DNA from: Arthrobacter sp.
GTDB lineage: Bacteria > Actinomycetota > Actinomycetes > Actinomycetales > Micrococcaceae
Assembly: GCA_026393275.1 (NCBI GenBank)
Contig: JAPLAM010000093.1
Location: 1-54,761 of the forward strand
DNA length: 54,761 nucleotides
Direction of reading: 5' to 3'
The notes beneath the pieces were generated by a model. It worked only from the letters and a program-made list of their open reading frames with translations. It was not told where the DNA came from and searched no databases. The translations under genes were made by a program, and so were the position numbers. Each line of letters opens with the position of its first letter. Position 1 is the stretch's first letter. Below are positions 8,932 to 16,749 of this stretch, piece by piece.

Positions 8932-9396
8932 GTGGCTGGCCGGACCTGTGCCCGCGCGCCGACCGCATCCGGACAGGAGGCGGTGGACGGCCCGGCCGGC
9001 TCCGACGCGGACGTTGCAGCGGTCGCCGGCCGGGAACACGGCTCTGCAGTCGTGGACTTCGTCCTGGTCGGCACACTTCTGACACTATTCTTCCTGGCCA
9101 TCATCCAGCTCGCCCTCGTCCTGCACGTCCGCAACACCCTGATTGACGCCGCCGCCTCGGGCGCCCGGTACGGCACCCTGGCCGACCGCGGCGCCGCCGA
9201 TGCCAAGGAACGCACCACACAGCTGATCGGTGTCGCCCTCACCGCGGAGTTTGCCCGGGACGTCAGCACCACGGAGACCAGCTACGGCGGCATCCGGACG
9301 CTTGAGGTGACTGTCCGCGCCCCGCTGCCGGTCATCGGCCTGATCGGCCCGCGCGAAATGCTGGAGGTGAAGGGCCATGCCGCCATCCAGCCCTAG
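8932..9396 (+). CDS. TadE-like pilus assembly protein (first)
   Basis: 154 residues from GTG 8932, three bases after the pilin-like gene. A polar lead of about 35 residues precedes GSAVVDFVLVGTLLTLFFL, the typical TadE-like N-terminal pseudopilin helix. An extracytoplasmic domain follows with RNTLIDAAASGARYG, a motif seen in TadE proteins. Likely a minor pilin. Its 3' end overlaps the next gene by 20 bases. Confidence 0.85.
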   Translation: MAGRTCARAPTASGQEAVDGPAGSDADVAAVAGREHGSAVVDFVLVGTLLTLFFLAIIQLALVLHVRNTLIDAAASGARYGTLADRGAADAKERTTQLIGVALTAEFARDVSTTETSYGGIRTLEVTVRAPLPVIGLIGPREMLEVKGHAAIQP

Positions 9397-9904
9397 CGAT
9401 GGCTCTAACGCTGACGCGGACGCCGCCGCCGATGACGGCCCCGCCGCCGACGCGGACGCCGCCGCCGATGACGGCCCCGGCGCCGACGACGCCGTCGAGC
9501 GGGGGAGCGCCGTCGTCGAATTCACCTTTCTGTCGCTCCTCCTGATGGTGCCGGTGGTGTACTTCATCATCACGATCGGCCAACTCCAAGGCGGTTCGTT
9601 CGCGGTGGTCGGCGCCGCGGAGCAGGCGGCCAAGGTCTACGTCGCCCAGCCCGATGCCGCCAGCGGACGGGCCGCCGCCGAACAGGCCGTGCAGCTGGCG
9701 CTCGCCGACCACGGGCATCCGGCGGAGAACGCCAGCCTCGAAACCAGCTGCAATCCCGCCGACTGCTCAGCGGCCGGGACCGCGGTCACCGTCACCGTGC
9801 GCCTCACGGTGCCGCTGCCGTTCGTGCCGTTCGGCGACGCACTGCGGCTCGACGCCGGACACCTGAGCGCCACCGCCACCCAGATCGTCGGCCGGTTCCG
9901 ATGA
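9377..9904 (+). CDS. TadE/TadF-like pilus protein with acidic N-terminal repeat
   Basis: 175 residues from ATG 9377, inside the end of the previous gene. Before the pilin-type helix (GSAVVEFTFLSLLLMVPVVY, about residues 48-67) comes an unusual Asp/Ala-rich segment built from two 12-residue units, DADAAADDGPAA and a near copy. The extracytoplasmic part has a Cys pair (SCNPADC). Likely a second minor pilin. The acidic segment should stay in the cytoplasm or be removed at maturation. Confidence 0.82.
   Translation: MPPSSPSDGSNADADAAADDGPAADADAAADDGPGADDAVERGSAVVEFTFLSLLLMVPVVYFIITIGQLQGGSFAVVGAAEQAAKVYVAQPDAASGRAAAEQAVQLALADHGHPAENASLETSCNPADCSAAGTAVTVTVRLTVPLPFVPFGDALRLDAGHLSATATQIVGRFR
9413..9484 (+). 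repeat. Two 36-bp in-frame tandem units
   Basis: The 36-bp unit starting GACGCGGACGCCGCC occurs at 9413 and again at 9449 with one or two changes. It encodes the duplicated acidic DADAAADDGP segment of the second TadE-like protein. Confidence 0.85.
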
Positions 9905-10398
9905 CCGCCTGCCCCCACGACCACGAAAGCAACCACCGAAACAACCACCGAACCGGCGACGCCGGCCGCGGCGAGGACGGCCAGCTGATGGTGCTGATTA
10001 TCGGGTACGTGCTGTTGGCCCTGCTGGTCGCCACGGTGGTCACGGCAGCGTCCAGCGTGTACATCGAACATAAGAAGCTGCTGTCCCTGGCCGACGGGGC
10101 CTCGGTAGCCGCCGCGGACAGCTTCACCCTGGGCCAGTTGGAAAGCGCCTCCGGCAGCCCCACCGCCATCCTCAGCGCCGTCAGGGTGCGCAGCACCGCC
10201 GCGGACTACCTGAACCGCGACGGCGCCTTCGCCCGGTTCAGCGGCCTGGCCGTCGCCCCGGCAACGGGCAGTCCGGACGGTTCCACCGCCGTCGTCGTGC
10301 TCAGCGCCGCTGTCCACCCGCCGATCGTCAACTTCCTGGTCCCGGACGGCATCCGGATCGAGGCCACGTCGACGGCGCGGTCCCGCCTGACGCGCTGA
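9901..10398 (+). CDS. TadG-like pilus-associated protein
   Basis: 165 residues; the ATG at 9901 overlaps the previous stop (ATGA). The N-terminus is His/Asn-rich. EDGQLMVLIIGYVLLALLV then matches the N-terminal helix of TadG/Rv3660c-type proteins, and IEHKKLLSLADGASVAAADS matches the segment after that helix. The remainder is a short extracytoplasmic domain; the protein is much shorter than full-length TadG proteins with von Willebrand domains. Last gene of the Tad operon. Its stop codon lies inside a tandem repeat. Confidence 0.78.
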   Translation: MTACPHDHESNHRNNHRTGDAGRGEDGQLMVLIIGYVLLALLVATVVTAASSVYIEHKKLLSLADGASVAAADSFTLGQLESASGSPTAILSAVRVRSTAADYLNRDGAFARFSGLAVAPATGSPDGSTAVVVLSAAVHPPIVNFLVPDGIRIEATSTARSRLTR

Positions 10399-10448
10399 CC
10401 GCGGTCCCGCCTCACGCGCTGACCGCGGTCCCGCCTCACGCGCTGACC
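10377..10448 (+). repeat. Three 24-bp tandem repeats across the stop codon of the TadG-like gene
   Basis: The unit GCGGTCCCGCCTCACGCGCTGACC occurs at 10377, 10401 and 10425; the first copy differs at one base. The first copy holds the last codons and the TGA; copies two and three are untranslated spacer before prfB. No strong hairpin with a T-tract was seen. Confidence 0.9.
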
Positions 10449-10483
10449 GCGCCAGCACTCCTGGCGCCCCGCGGTGGATAGCG

Positions 10484-10489
10484 TAGGCT
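10484..10489 (+). promoter_or_regulatory. -10 element of prfB, short leader
   Basis: TAGGCT lies nine bases upstream of the prfB ATG with no Shine-Dalgarno sequence between. Transcription would start within two or three bases of the start codon. Inferred. Confidence 0.5.
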
Positions 10490-10498
10490 TGAAAAACC

Positions 10499-11614
10499 AT
10501 GGCAAACATTGATTTTCCCGCAGAAATCCGCGCGCTGCGCGCCACCTACACCTCGATCGAGAACGTTTCGAACGTCGAGGCGCTGAAGGAGGACATCGCC
10601 GAACTGAGCGAGCGCGCGGGCGAGCCGAACCTTTGGGATGACCCCGCGGCCGCACAGGTCATCACCTCAAAGCTCTCGCACAAGCAGTCTGAACTGGAGC
10701 GCCTGAACCGGCTCACCGCCCGGATCGACGACCTGGAAGTCCTCGTGGAGCTGGGCCAGGACGAGGACGACGCCGCCTCGATGGGGGAAGCGGCCACTGA
10801 ACTCGAATCGATCCGCAAGGCGCTGACCGACCTTGAAGTGGTCACGCTGCTCTCCGGCGAGTTCGACGAGCGCGAAGCCGTGGTGACCATCCGGGCCGGC
10901 GCCGGCGGCGTCGACGCGGCGGACTTCGCCGAAATGCTCCTCCGCATGTACCTGCGCTGGGCCGAACGCCACGGCTACCCGACCACCATCATGGACACCT
11001 CCTACGCCGAAGAGGCCGGGCTGAAATCCGCGACGTTCGAGGTGAAAGCCCCCTACGCCTTCGGCACCCTCAGCGTCGAGGCCGGCACCCACCGGCTGGT
11101 CCGGATCAGCCCCTTCGACAACCAGGGCCGCCGCCAGACCTCGTTCGCCGCCGTCGAGGTCATCCCGCTGATCGAGCAGACCGATTCCATCGACATCCCG
11201 GACAACGAAATCCGCGTCGACGTCTTCCGCTCCTCGGGCCCGGGCGGCCAGTCCGTCAACACGACCGACTCCGCCGTGCGCCTGACCCACCTCCCCACCG
11301 GCACCGTGGTGTCCATGCAGAACGAAAAGTCGCAGCTGCAAAACCGTGCGGCCGCCCTGCGGGTACTGCAATCCCGCCTGCTGCTGCTGAAGAAGGAGCA
11401 GGAGGACGCCGAGAAGAAGGCGTTCGCGGGCGACGTCAAGGCGTCCTGGGGCGACCAGATGCGCTCCTACGTGCTCAACCCGTACCAGATGGTCAAGGAC
11501 CTCCGCACCGAACACGAGGTGGGCAACACGTCGGCGGTGTTCGACGGCGAAATCGACGACTTCATCGACGCGGGCATCCGCTGGCGGACCGACAACCGCA
11601 ACGCCGAGAAGTAA
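10499..11614 (+). CDS. prfB: Peptide chain release factor 2
   Basis: 371 residues. Recognises UAA and UGA at the ribosomal A site and triggers peptide release. [12 protein letters not shown] contains the SPF tripeptide that distinguishes RF2 (RF1 has a PxT motif). [18 protein letters not shown] contains the GGQ loop whose Gln is the N5-methylation site. The frame is continuous from the ATG, so the programmed +1 frameshift known from many other bacteria is absent. It lies upstream of ftsE, a common actinobacterial arrangement. Confidence 0.97.
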   Translation: MANIDFPAEIRALRATYTSIENVSNVEALKEDIAELSERAGEPNLWDDPAAAQVITSKLSHKQSELERLNRLTARIDDLEVLVELGQDEDDAASMGEAATELESIRKALTDLEVVTLLSGEFDEREAVVTIRAGAGGVDAADFAEMLLRMYLRWAERHGYPTTIMDTSYAEEAGLKSATFEVKAPYAFGTLSVEAGTHRLVRISPFDNQGRRQTSFAAVEVIPLIEQTDSIDIPDNEIRVDVFRSSGPGGQSVNTTDSAVRLTHLPTGTVVSMQNEKSQLQNRAAALRVLQSRLLLLKKEQEDAEKKAFAGDVKASWGDQMRSYVLNPYQMVKDLRTEHEVGNTSAVFDGEIDDFIDAGIRWRTDNRNAEK

Positions 11615-11773
11615 CAGCAGAATCCCGCGACACGCCCCCGCGTTCCCGCCCCGGCGTTGTTACCCGTGCGTATAGTCGAGGGGCCGGTGCCCTACTTCCC
11701 CCAAAAGAAAGCCCGCGCCCCGGCAGCAGAACTGGTCTGAAAAATGCCCGGCTCCTGCAGGGTATTTAGGGCC

Positions 11774-12517
11774 ATGATCCGTTTCGAAAATGTCACCAAG
11801 GTCTACGACCAGACCGCGCGTCCCGCGCTGGACTCGATCACCCTGGAGATCGACCGCGGCGAGTTCGCCTTCCTCGTGGGCGCCTCCGGCTCCGGCAAGT
11901 CGACGTTCCTGCGCCTCGTGCTGAAGGAAGACCGCGCCTCCTCGGGCACCGTCTACGTCGCAGGCCAGAACGTGGCCAAGATTTCCAGCTGGCGGGTGCC
12001 GCGGCTGCGCCGGGGGATCGGCGTCGTCTTCCAGGACTTCCGCCTGCTGCCCCAGAAGTCCGTGTTCGCCAACGTCGCCTTCGCCATGCAGGTCATCGGC
12101 AAGAGCCGCGGCGTCATCCGCGAGACCGTTCCGGAGGTCCTCAAAACCGTCGGCCTCGAAGGCAAGGAGAACCGGCTGCCGCACGAGCTGTCCGGCGGCG
12201 AGCAGCAGCGCGTGGCGATCGCCCGCGCCGTCGTCAACCGCCCCGGCATCCTGCTGGCCGACGAGCCCACCGGCAACCTGGACCCGACCACGTCCATGGG
12301 CATCATGGGCGTCCTCGACAAGATCAACCAGAACGGCACCACCGTCGTGATGGCCACCCACGACGACGACATCGTCAACGAGATGCGCAAACGCGTGGTG
12401 GAACTGCGCAACGGCGTCGTGATCCGTGACGAGGCCCGGGCCCTGTACACCTCGATGATCCCGGTGGTGGGCCAGTCTCGCCGGCTGCGGGACGCGAGCG
12501 GGGAGGGCCAGCTGTGA
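11774..12517 (+). CDS. ftsE: Cell division ATP-binding protein FtsE
   Basis: 247 residues from ATG 11774, where the ABC fold begins ([11 protein letters not shown]); an in-frame ATG at 11744 is less likely. FtsE is the cytoplasmic ATPase of FtsEX, which activates peptidoglycan hydrolases at the septum. It shows Walker [11 protein letters not shown]-loop [13 protein letters not shown], signature LSGGEQQR, Walker [13 protein letters not shown] and H-loop ATHD. The last four bases overlap the ftsX GTG (GTGA), so the two are translated together. An extended -10 candidate, TATAGT, lies near 11669. Confidence 0.96.
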   Translation: MIRFENVTKVYDQTARPALDSITLEIDRGEFAFLVGASGSGKSTFLRLVLKEDRASSGTVYVAGQNVAKISSWRVPRLRRGIGVVFQDFRLLPQKSVFANVAFAMQVIGKSRGVIRETVPEVLKTVGLEGKENRLPHELSGGEQQRVAIARAVVNRPGILLADEPTGNLDPTTSMGIMGVLDKINQNGTTVVMATHDDDIVNEMRKRVVELRNGVVIRDEARALYTSMIPVVGQSRRLRDASGEGQL

Positions 12518-13428
12518 GACTCGCCTTTGTCCTGTCGGAAATCGGCAGCGGCCTGCGCCGCAACCTGTCCATGGTGGTCTCCGTCATCCTGGTCACCTTC
12601 GTGTCCCTGACCTTTGTGGGCGCCGCCGGCATGCTGCAGCTGCAGATCAACCAGATGAAGGGGTACTGGTACGACAAGGTCCAGGTAGCCATCTTCCTCT
12701 GCAGTGACGGTTCGACGGCGCCCGGCTGCGCCACCGGCCCGGCGACACCGGAGCAGCAGGACAACCTGCGCAAGCTGCTGCAGTCCCCGTCCGTAGCCCA
12801 GTACGTCAACGATTTCCAGTTCGAATCCAAGGACGAGGCCTACAAGCACTTCAAGGAGCAGTTCTCCAACTCGCCGATTGTGGACTCGGTCACCCCGGAC
12901 CAGCTCCCGGCCTCCTTCCGGATCAACCTGAAGGACCCGGAGAAGTATCAGGTGATTAGCGAGAACTTCTCCTCCCAGGCCGGCGTGGAATCCGTCATCG
13001 ACCAGCGCCAGCTGCTGGAACGGCTCTTCTCCGCGATGAACGCCGCCTCCCTGGTGGCCGTCAGCGTCGCCGGGGTGATGATCGTCTGTGCCATCCTGCT
13101 GATCGCCACCACCATCCGGCTCTCCGCCTTCAGCCGCCGCCGGGAAACCGGGATCATGCGCCTGGTGGGCGCGTCCAAGACCGTGATCCAGCTGCCCTTC
13201 ATCCTGGAAGGCGTGATCGCGGCCGTGATCGGCGCGGCTCTGGCGTCCGGCACCCTGTGGGCCGTTGCGCACTTCTTCCTGGGCCAGTTCCTGTCCCAGC
13301 AGTATCCGGACACCGCCTTCATTTCCCCGGCTCAAACGTTGATTCTGGCCCCGGCCCTGATCGGCCTGGGCGTCCTGCTCGCAGGGACATCATCACTCCT
13401 GACCCTCCGCCGCTACCTGAGGGTTTAG
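12514..13428 (+). CDS. ftsX: Cell division protein FtsX
   Basis: 304 residues from GTG 12514. Four membrane segments are arranged as in FtsX: one near residues 20-45, a large extracellular loop (about 50-175) and three C-terminal helices with the FtsX permease signature [15 protein letters not shown]. The loop carries two Cys and is where actinobacterial FtsX contacts a hydrolase partner. The next gene encodes a coiled-coil M23 protein, the likely partner. Confidence 0.96.
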   Translation: MRLAFVLSEIGSGLRRNLSMVVSVILVTFVSLTFVGAAGMLQLQINQMKGYWYDKVQVAIFLCSDGSTAPGCATGPATPEQQDNLRKLLQSPSVAQYVNDFQFESKDEAYKHFKEQFSNSPIVDSVTPDQLPASFRINLKDPEKYQVISENFSSQAGVESVIDQRQLLERLFSAMNAASLVAVSVAGVMIVCAILLIATTIRLSAFSRRRETGIMRLVGASKTVIQLPFILEGVIAAVIGAALASGTLWAVAHFFLGQFLSQQYPDTAFISPAQTLILAPALIGLGVLLAGTSSLLTLRRYLRV

Positions 13429-13453
13429 CTTTGCGCAACGAAGAGGAATGCTC

Positions 13454-14860
13454 ATGACACCGCTGGCCCGACGCACCGCCCCGGCCCGACGCACCGCCCC
13501 GGGTTGGCAGGCCGTTGGCCGCAGCCGCCTGGTCAGTGCCGCCGTGGTCCTGGTCCTGGCCGCCAACCTGGGCGCCTCCACCCCGGTGGCCTTCGCGGAC
13601 TCTCTCGAGGACCAGCAGGCTGCCCTCAACTCCGAGGCCGCGCGCGTCCAGCAGTCCCTGGAATTCGTGGATGCCAAGATCGCGAAGGCGGCCGGCGACC
13701 TGGTGCTCTACCAGGGGCAGCTTCCCGGCGCGCAGCAGGCGCTGCTCGACGCGCAGGGCCGCGTGGCCGGCGCCGTCAAGGAAGTCGAGGCCCTCGCCGC
13801 GCGCGTGGATCTGGCCCAGCAGAACAAGGCCAAAATCACCCAGCAGCTGGCAACCGACCAGCAGAAGATCACCGACACCAAGAAGCTGATCGGGCAGATC
13901 GCCACGCAGGCGTACAAATCCGGCGGCGTGCCGTCCAACCTGGCGCTCTTCTTCGGCTCGAACAAGGGCGGCAGCCTGACCGACACGATCGACCTGGCGG
14001 ACCAGGCCCTCCGCAGCCAGAACTCCGCGATGGACAAGCTTACCCAGCAGAACGCCACGAACGTGAACTCGCAGGCCCGGCTGCAGGCCGTCGAGGCCGA
14101 GATCACCGACCTCAAGGCCAAGGCCGACGCCGCACTGGCCCGCGAGAAAGCGGCCCGCGACGAGGCCGAAGGCAAGAAGGCCCAGGTGGACAAACTCATC
14201 GCCGACACCACCCGCCTCAACGGCGAACTGCAGGCGGCCAAGCCGGGGATCCAGAACCAGCTCGCCCAGGTCAAGGCCCAGCAGGACGCGGTCGCGGCTG
14301 AAATTGTCGAACGCGACCGGAAGCTGCGCGAGGCCTGGGAGGCGGAGCAGAAGCGGATCGCCGAGGCCGCCGCTGCGGCGGCGCGTGCCCAGGGGCAGGC
14401 CGTCCAGCCCTACGTTCCGGCGGCCCCGGGTCCGGTGTCCGCCTTCGGCCTGCGTAGCCCGTTCAACGGCATTCCGATCACCTCGGGCTTCGGCTGGCGT
14501 GCGACGCCGCCCGGCACCATCGACTTCTACGGCCAGGGCGGCTACATGCACACCGGCATCGACTTCGGCGCCCCGTGCGGCACCCCGGTCTACGCTCCGG
14601 CGGCCGGCACCGTGTACTCGGCCGGGTGGGGCAACGACGGCGGCGGCAACCACGTGAAGATCTCCCACGGCGTCGTGCAGGGCAACTCGCTGACCACGAT
14701 CTTCTACCACAACACCTCCGTGGTGGTCTCGTCGGGCCAGCAGGTCAGCCAGGGCCAGCTGATCGCCTACTCCGGCACCACCGGCAATTCCACCGGCTGC
14801 CACTCGCACTTCGAGACGTGGGTCAACGGCAGGGCAGTCGACCCGATGGGTCTGCTCTAA
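13454..14860 (+). CDS. Secreted M23 (LytM) peptidase with coiled coil, EnvC-like
   Basis: 468 residues. ATG 13454 is preferred over ATG 13448 because the ribosome binding site AAGAGGA abuts 13448 but lies six bases before 13454. Signal peptide 1-48 (AFA then DS). Residues 50-300 are Gln/Ala/Lys-rich coiled coil, as in EnvC and RipC-type activators. The C-terminal LytM domain has HTGIDFG (zinc His and Asp) and CHSHFE (HxH), so it should be an active endopeptidase. Being third after ftsE-ftsX, it is probably the hydrolase or activator gated by FtsEX at the septum. The N-terminus carries a small duplication, RRTAPARRTAP. Confidence 0.92.
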   Translation: MTPLARRTAPARRTAPGWQAVGRSRLVSAAVVLVLAANLGASTPVAFADSLEDQQAALNSEAARVQQSLEFVDAKIAKAAGDLVLYQGQLPGAQQALLDAQGRVAGAVKEVEALAARVDLAQQNKAKITQQLATDQQKITDTKKLIGQIATQAYKSGGVPSNLALFFGSNKGGSLTDTIDLADQALRSQNSAMDKLTQQNATNVNSQARLQAVEAEITDLKAKADAALAREKAARDEAEGKKAQVDKLIADTTRLNGELQAAKPGIQNQLAQVKAQQDAVAAEIVERDRKLREAWEAEQKRIAEAAAAAARAQGQAVQPYVPAAPGPVSAFGLRSPFNGIPITSGFGWRATPPGTIDFYGQGGYMHTGIDFGAPCGTPVYAPAAGTVYSAGWGNDGGGNHVKISHGVVQGNSLTTIFYHNTSVVVSSGQQVSQGQLIAYSGTTGNSTGCHSHFETWVNGRAVDPMGLL

Positions 14861-14923
14861 ACTGGGAGTACTCCGCGCCGTCCCGGCCGGAGTCAGCCAT
14901 CAACAGATCCGAGGAGTTCTACC

Positions 14924-15394
14924 GTGCCGAAAGAAAGTGGCCGGAAGGTAGTGGCCACCAACCGCAAGGCCCGGCACGATTACCACGTCCTGGACACCTA
15001 TGAAGCGGGCATCGCGCTCATGGGCACCGAAGTGAAGTCCCTGCGCGAGGGCCATGCCTCCATGGTGGACGGCTTCTGCACCTTCTACAACGATGAGCTG
15101 TGGATGGAGGGAATCCACATCCCCGAGTACCACCAGGGGAGCTGGACCAACCATGCCGCCCGCCGGCGTCGTAAGCTGCTCCTGCACCGCGAGGAGCTGA
15201 CCAAGATTTCGCATAAGATCCGCGAGTCGGGCTTCACCATCGTGCCGCTGCAGCTGTATTTCGTGGACGGCCGCGCGAAGGTGGAAATCGGCGTCGCCCG
15301 CGGCAAAAAGGAATACGACAAGCGGCAGACGCTGCGCGAGCAGCAGGACAAGCGCGAGGCCCTGCGCGTCATGCGTGAGCGGAACCGGGCCTGA
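14924..15394 (+). CDS. smpB: SsrA-binding protein SmpB
   Basis: 156 residues from GTG 14924, with GAGGAG upstream. SmpB binds the tRNA-like end of tmRNA and brings it to stalled ribosomes. Family motifs seen: NRKARHDY, LMGTEVKSLREGHASM and the basic C-terminal tail KKEYDKRQTLREQQDKREA that enters the mRNA channel. Its RNA partner ssrA lies 115 bases downstream on the same strand. Confidence 0.97.
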   Translation: MPKESGRKVVATNRKARHDYHVLDTYEAGIALMGTEVKSLREGHASMVDGFCTFYNDELWMEGIHIPEYHQGSWTNHAARRRRKLLLHREELTKISHKIRESGFTIVPLQLYFVDGRAKVEIGVARGKKEYDKRQTLREQQDKREALRVMRERNRA

Positions 15395-15509
15395 CACTCG
15401 CCTTGGCTCCGGGAAGATATCCGGCAGTCGGTGCGTTATGCTTAATAGTCCGGGACGGAACCGCAAGGATCCGGTCCGGTCTGATGGAAATTGTTTGACA
15501 ACAAAATAC

Positions 15510-15875
15510 GGGGATGATCGGTTTCGACGATGTTAGTCGCGACAGGTGAAGCGGGCCGAGGATGCAGAATTATCTCGTAAACGCTGTCTGCAAAACAATA
15601 AGTGCCAAATCAAACCGCACTGACTTCGCTCTCGCTGCCTAAGCAGTAAGACAGTCCGTCAGCCCGAGGTTGCTATTGCCCCGGATCCTGGCGTCATTTA
15701 GATAGCCACTGCTGTTTACCTCCGTCATCGGGGTGAACGGGACTCTTAGATGACTGGGCCCGGATCAGCCACCTGTTCGCAGGATGGCTGGGGCCGAGAA
15801 AATCCGACGCGAACTGCGCCCGGAGAAGCCCTGACAACACGACATCGGACGGGGGTTCAATTCCCCCCATCTCCA
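15510..15875 (+). ncRNA. ssrA: Transfer-messenger RNA (tmRNA)
   Basis: The 5' end GGGGATG pairs with CATCTCC at 15868-15874 to form the acceptor stem (one G-U). A T-arm-like GGGGGTTCAATTCCCCC lies at 15851-15867. The tag frame starts at GCC 15604 and reads AKSNRTDFALAA, ending with TAA at 15640-15642; the FALAA end matches the actinobacterial degradation tag. The 3' CCA is not encoded (CAT follows the discriminator A), so it would be added after processing. Several short stems in the middle fit the pseudoknots. With smpB upstream this forms the trans-translation module. Confidence 0.96.
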
Positions 15876-15913
15876 CATACGGAGCCCCGGCAACGGGACT
15901 CCACCCCGTAGCA

Positions 15914-15946
15914 AAAGGCCGGAAGCATCAGCTTCCGGCCTTTTTG
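15914..15946 (+). terminator. Intrinsic terminator downstream of ssrA
   Basis: A perfect stem GGCCGGAAGC/GCTTCCGGCC with an ATCA loop is followed by TTTTT. It sits 38 bases after the tmRNA 3' end. Confidence 0.93.
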
Positions 15947-16017
15947 TTGCGCTTTTGTTGTGCTCGACGGCGGCCCGCGGGGCGACGGGCGGTCCGCCGC
16001 ACTTCGACAGTCGCCCG

Positions 16018-16152
16018 TCAGCGCTTCTTGATGTGCGCCACCGGATCGGTGTGCTCATCCACGATGTTTTTGGCTTTTTTATCGGCCCGTTTTTCCTTGA
16101 TGGTTTTAATCGGCTTCTTGGTCAGATGCCGGTGCGGCGACTTGTCAGGCAT
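16018..16152 (-). CDS. Small Lys-rich protein of 44 residues, unknown function
   Basis: ATG 16152, with GGGAG eight bases upstream, to TGA at 16018. The 44-residue product is very basic: the N-terminal half contains KSPHRHLTKK and IKEKRADKKAK, and the tail ends HIKKR. No signal peptide or membrane helix. Codons show AAG and GCC preference like the neighbours, and the local A-richness reflects Lys codons. Good start context and composition suggest a real gene, perhaps nucleic-acid or ribosome associated; I do not recognise a named family. Confidence 0.65.
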   Translation of the reverse strand: MPDKSPHRHLTKKPIKTIKEKRADKKAKNIVDEHTDPVAHIKKR

Positions 16153-16202
16153 TGCGCGCTCCCTAAAAGGTGGGGGCCCGGGATGAGCCCGTGCTTTTAA
16201 GG

Positions 16203-16574
16203 CTACGCCTCGGGTACCGCGACGTCCACGATGCCGATGAAACGGCTGCCCACACCCTCATATTCGCTGCGGACCAGCCCGGCGCCAGAGGAGGGCAGCT
16301 CGTACGGGGCGTGGTGGGCGCAGCAGACGTACGTGAACTCCGGCCACCACTTCTTGGGCCTGGCCATTTCGGAGAACCCGCAGACTGCGCAGCTCAGCGG
16401 AACCCAGACCGGGCGTTTGCCCGTCCGGTTGGCCCTGGACTGGAGGAGCCAGGCAGGTGGGCTGTCCAGCAGTTCGCCCAGTTCGGCGTCGGACAGGCGG
16501 GACGGAATGCCGTGACGGTGGGCCATTTCCAGTGGGATATCAAGGGCCTGGGCAGCTTCACGTCTCGTAACCAT
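16203..16574 (-). CDS. Hypothetical protein with a Cys-rich segment
   Basis: 123 residues from ATG 16574. The first 60 residues look helical, with a possible helix-turn-helix-like start (TRREAAQALDIP) that could bind DNA. Next comes CAVCGFSEMARPKKWWPEF and then VCCAHHAPYELP, together supplying possible zinc ligands (CxxC and CCxHH), and finally a short C-terminal segment. A -10 TAAAAT lies exactly six bases upstream of the ATG, so the mRNA is probably leaderless. Not a family I can name. Confidence 0.75.
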   Translation of the reverse strand: MVTRREAAQALDIPLEMAHRHGIPSRLSDAELGELLDSPPAWLLQSRANRTGKRPVWVPLSCAVCGFSEMARPKKWWPEFTYVCCAHHAPYELPSSGAGLVRSEYEGVGSRFIGIVDVAVPEA

Positions 16575-16580
16575 TCCCCA

Positions 16581-16586
16581 ATTTTA
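16581..16586 (-). promoter_or_regulatory. -10 element (TAAAAT), leaderless start
   Basis: On the reverse strand TAAAAT is followed by TGGGGA and then the ATG at 16574. The six-base spacing recurs in several genes of this window. Confidence 0.55.
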
Positions 16587-16637
16587 CGGGATCCCGGGCG
16601 CCGGCCGGCCCGCCGCTGACCCGGTGGCGGCCGGTGC

Positions 16638-16643
16638 TAGGCT
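16638..16643 (+). promoter_or_regulatory. Extended -10 element upstream of the MFS gene
   Basis: TGCTAGGCT at 16635-16643 gives an extended -10. The MFS start lies about 107 bases downstream and has its own ribosome binding site, so the leader would be about 100 bases. Confidence 0.4.
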
Positions 16644-16749
16644 CGTTCCAAACCCGGCGCCCCCACCACGCAGCAACCGGCGCCGCAACTCGCCAGACAA
16701 GCAGACAGACAGCCAGGCAGCCAGGACGGCAGTGAGGAAGGCAGCAGCC

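Noticed and set aside
9413..9484. CRISPR-like spaced repeat
   Set aside because: Only two adjacent units with no spacers; an in-frame coding duplication. The other direct repeats in the window are also too few or unspaced for CRISPR.
10499..10620. Programmed +1 frameshift in prfB
   Set aside because: The frame is continuous from the ATG with no internal in-frame TGA.
13470..13502. Direct repeat coding RRTAP twice as a mobile or regulatory element
   Set aside because: Simple in-frame duplication inside the signal peptide region; no further structure.
15440..15510. TTGACA at 15495 as -35 box of ssrA
   Set aside because: It lies only about 10 bases before the mature 5' end, too close to act as a -35 for that end.
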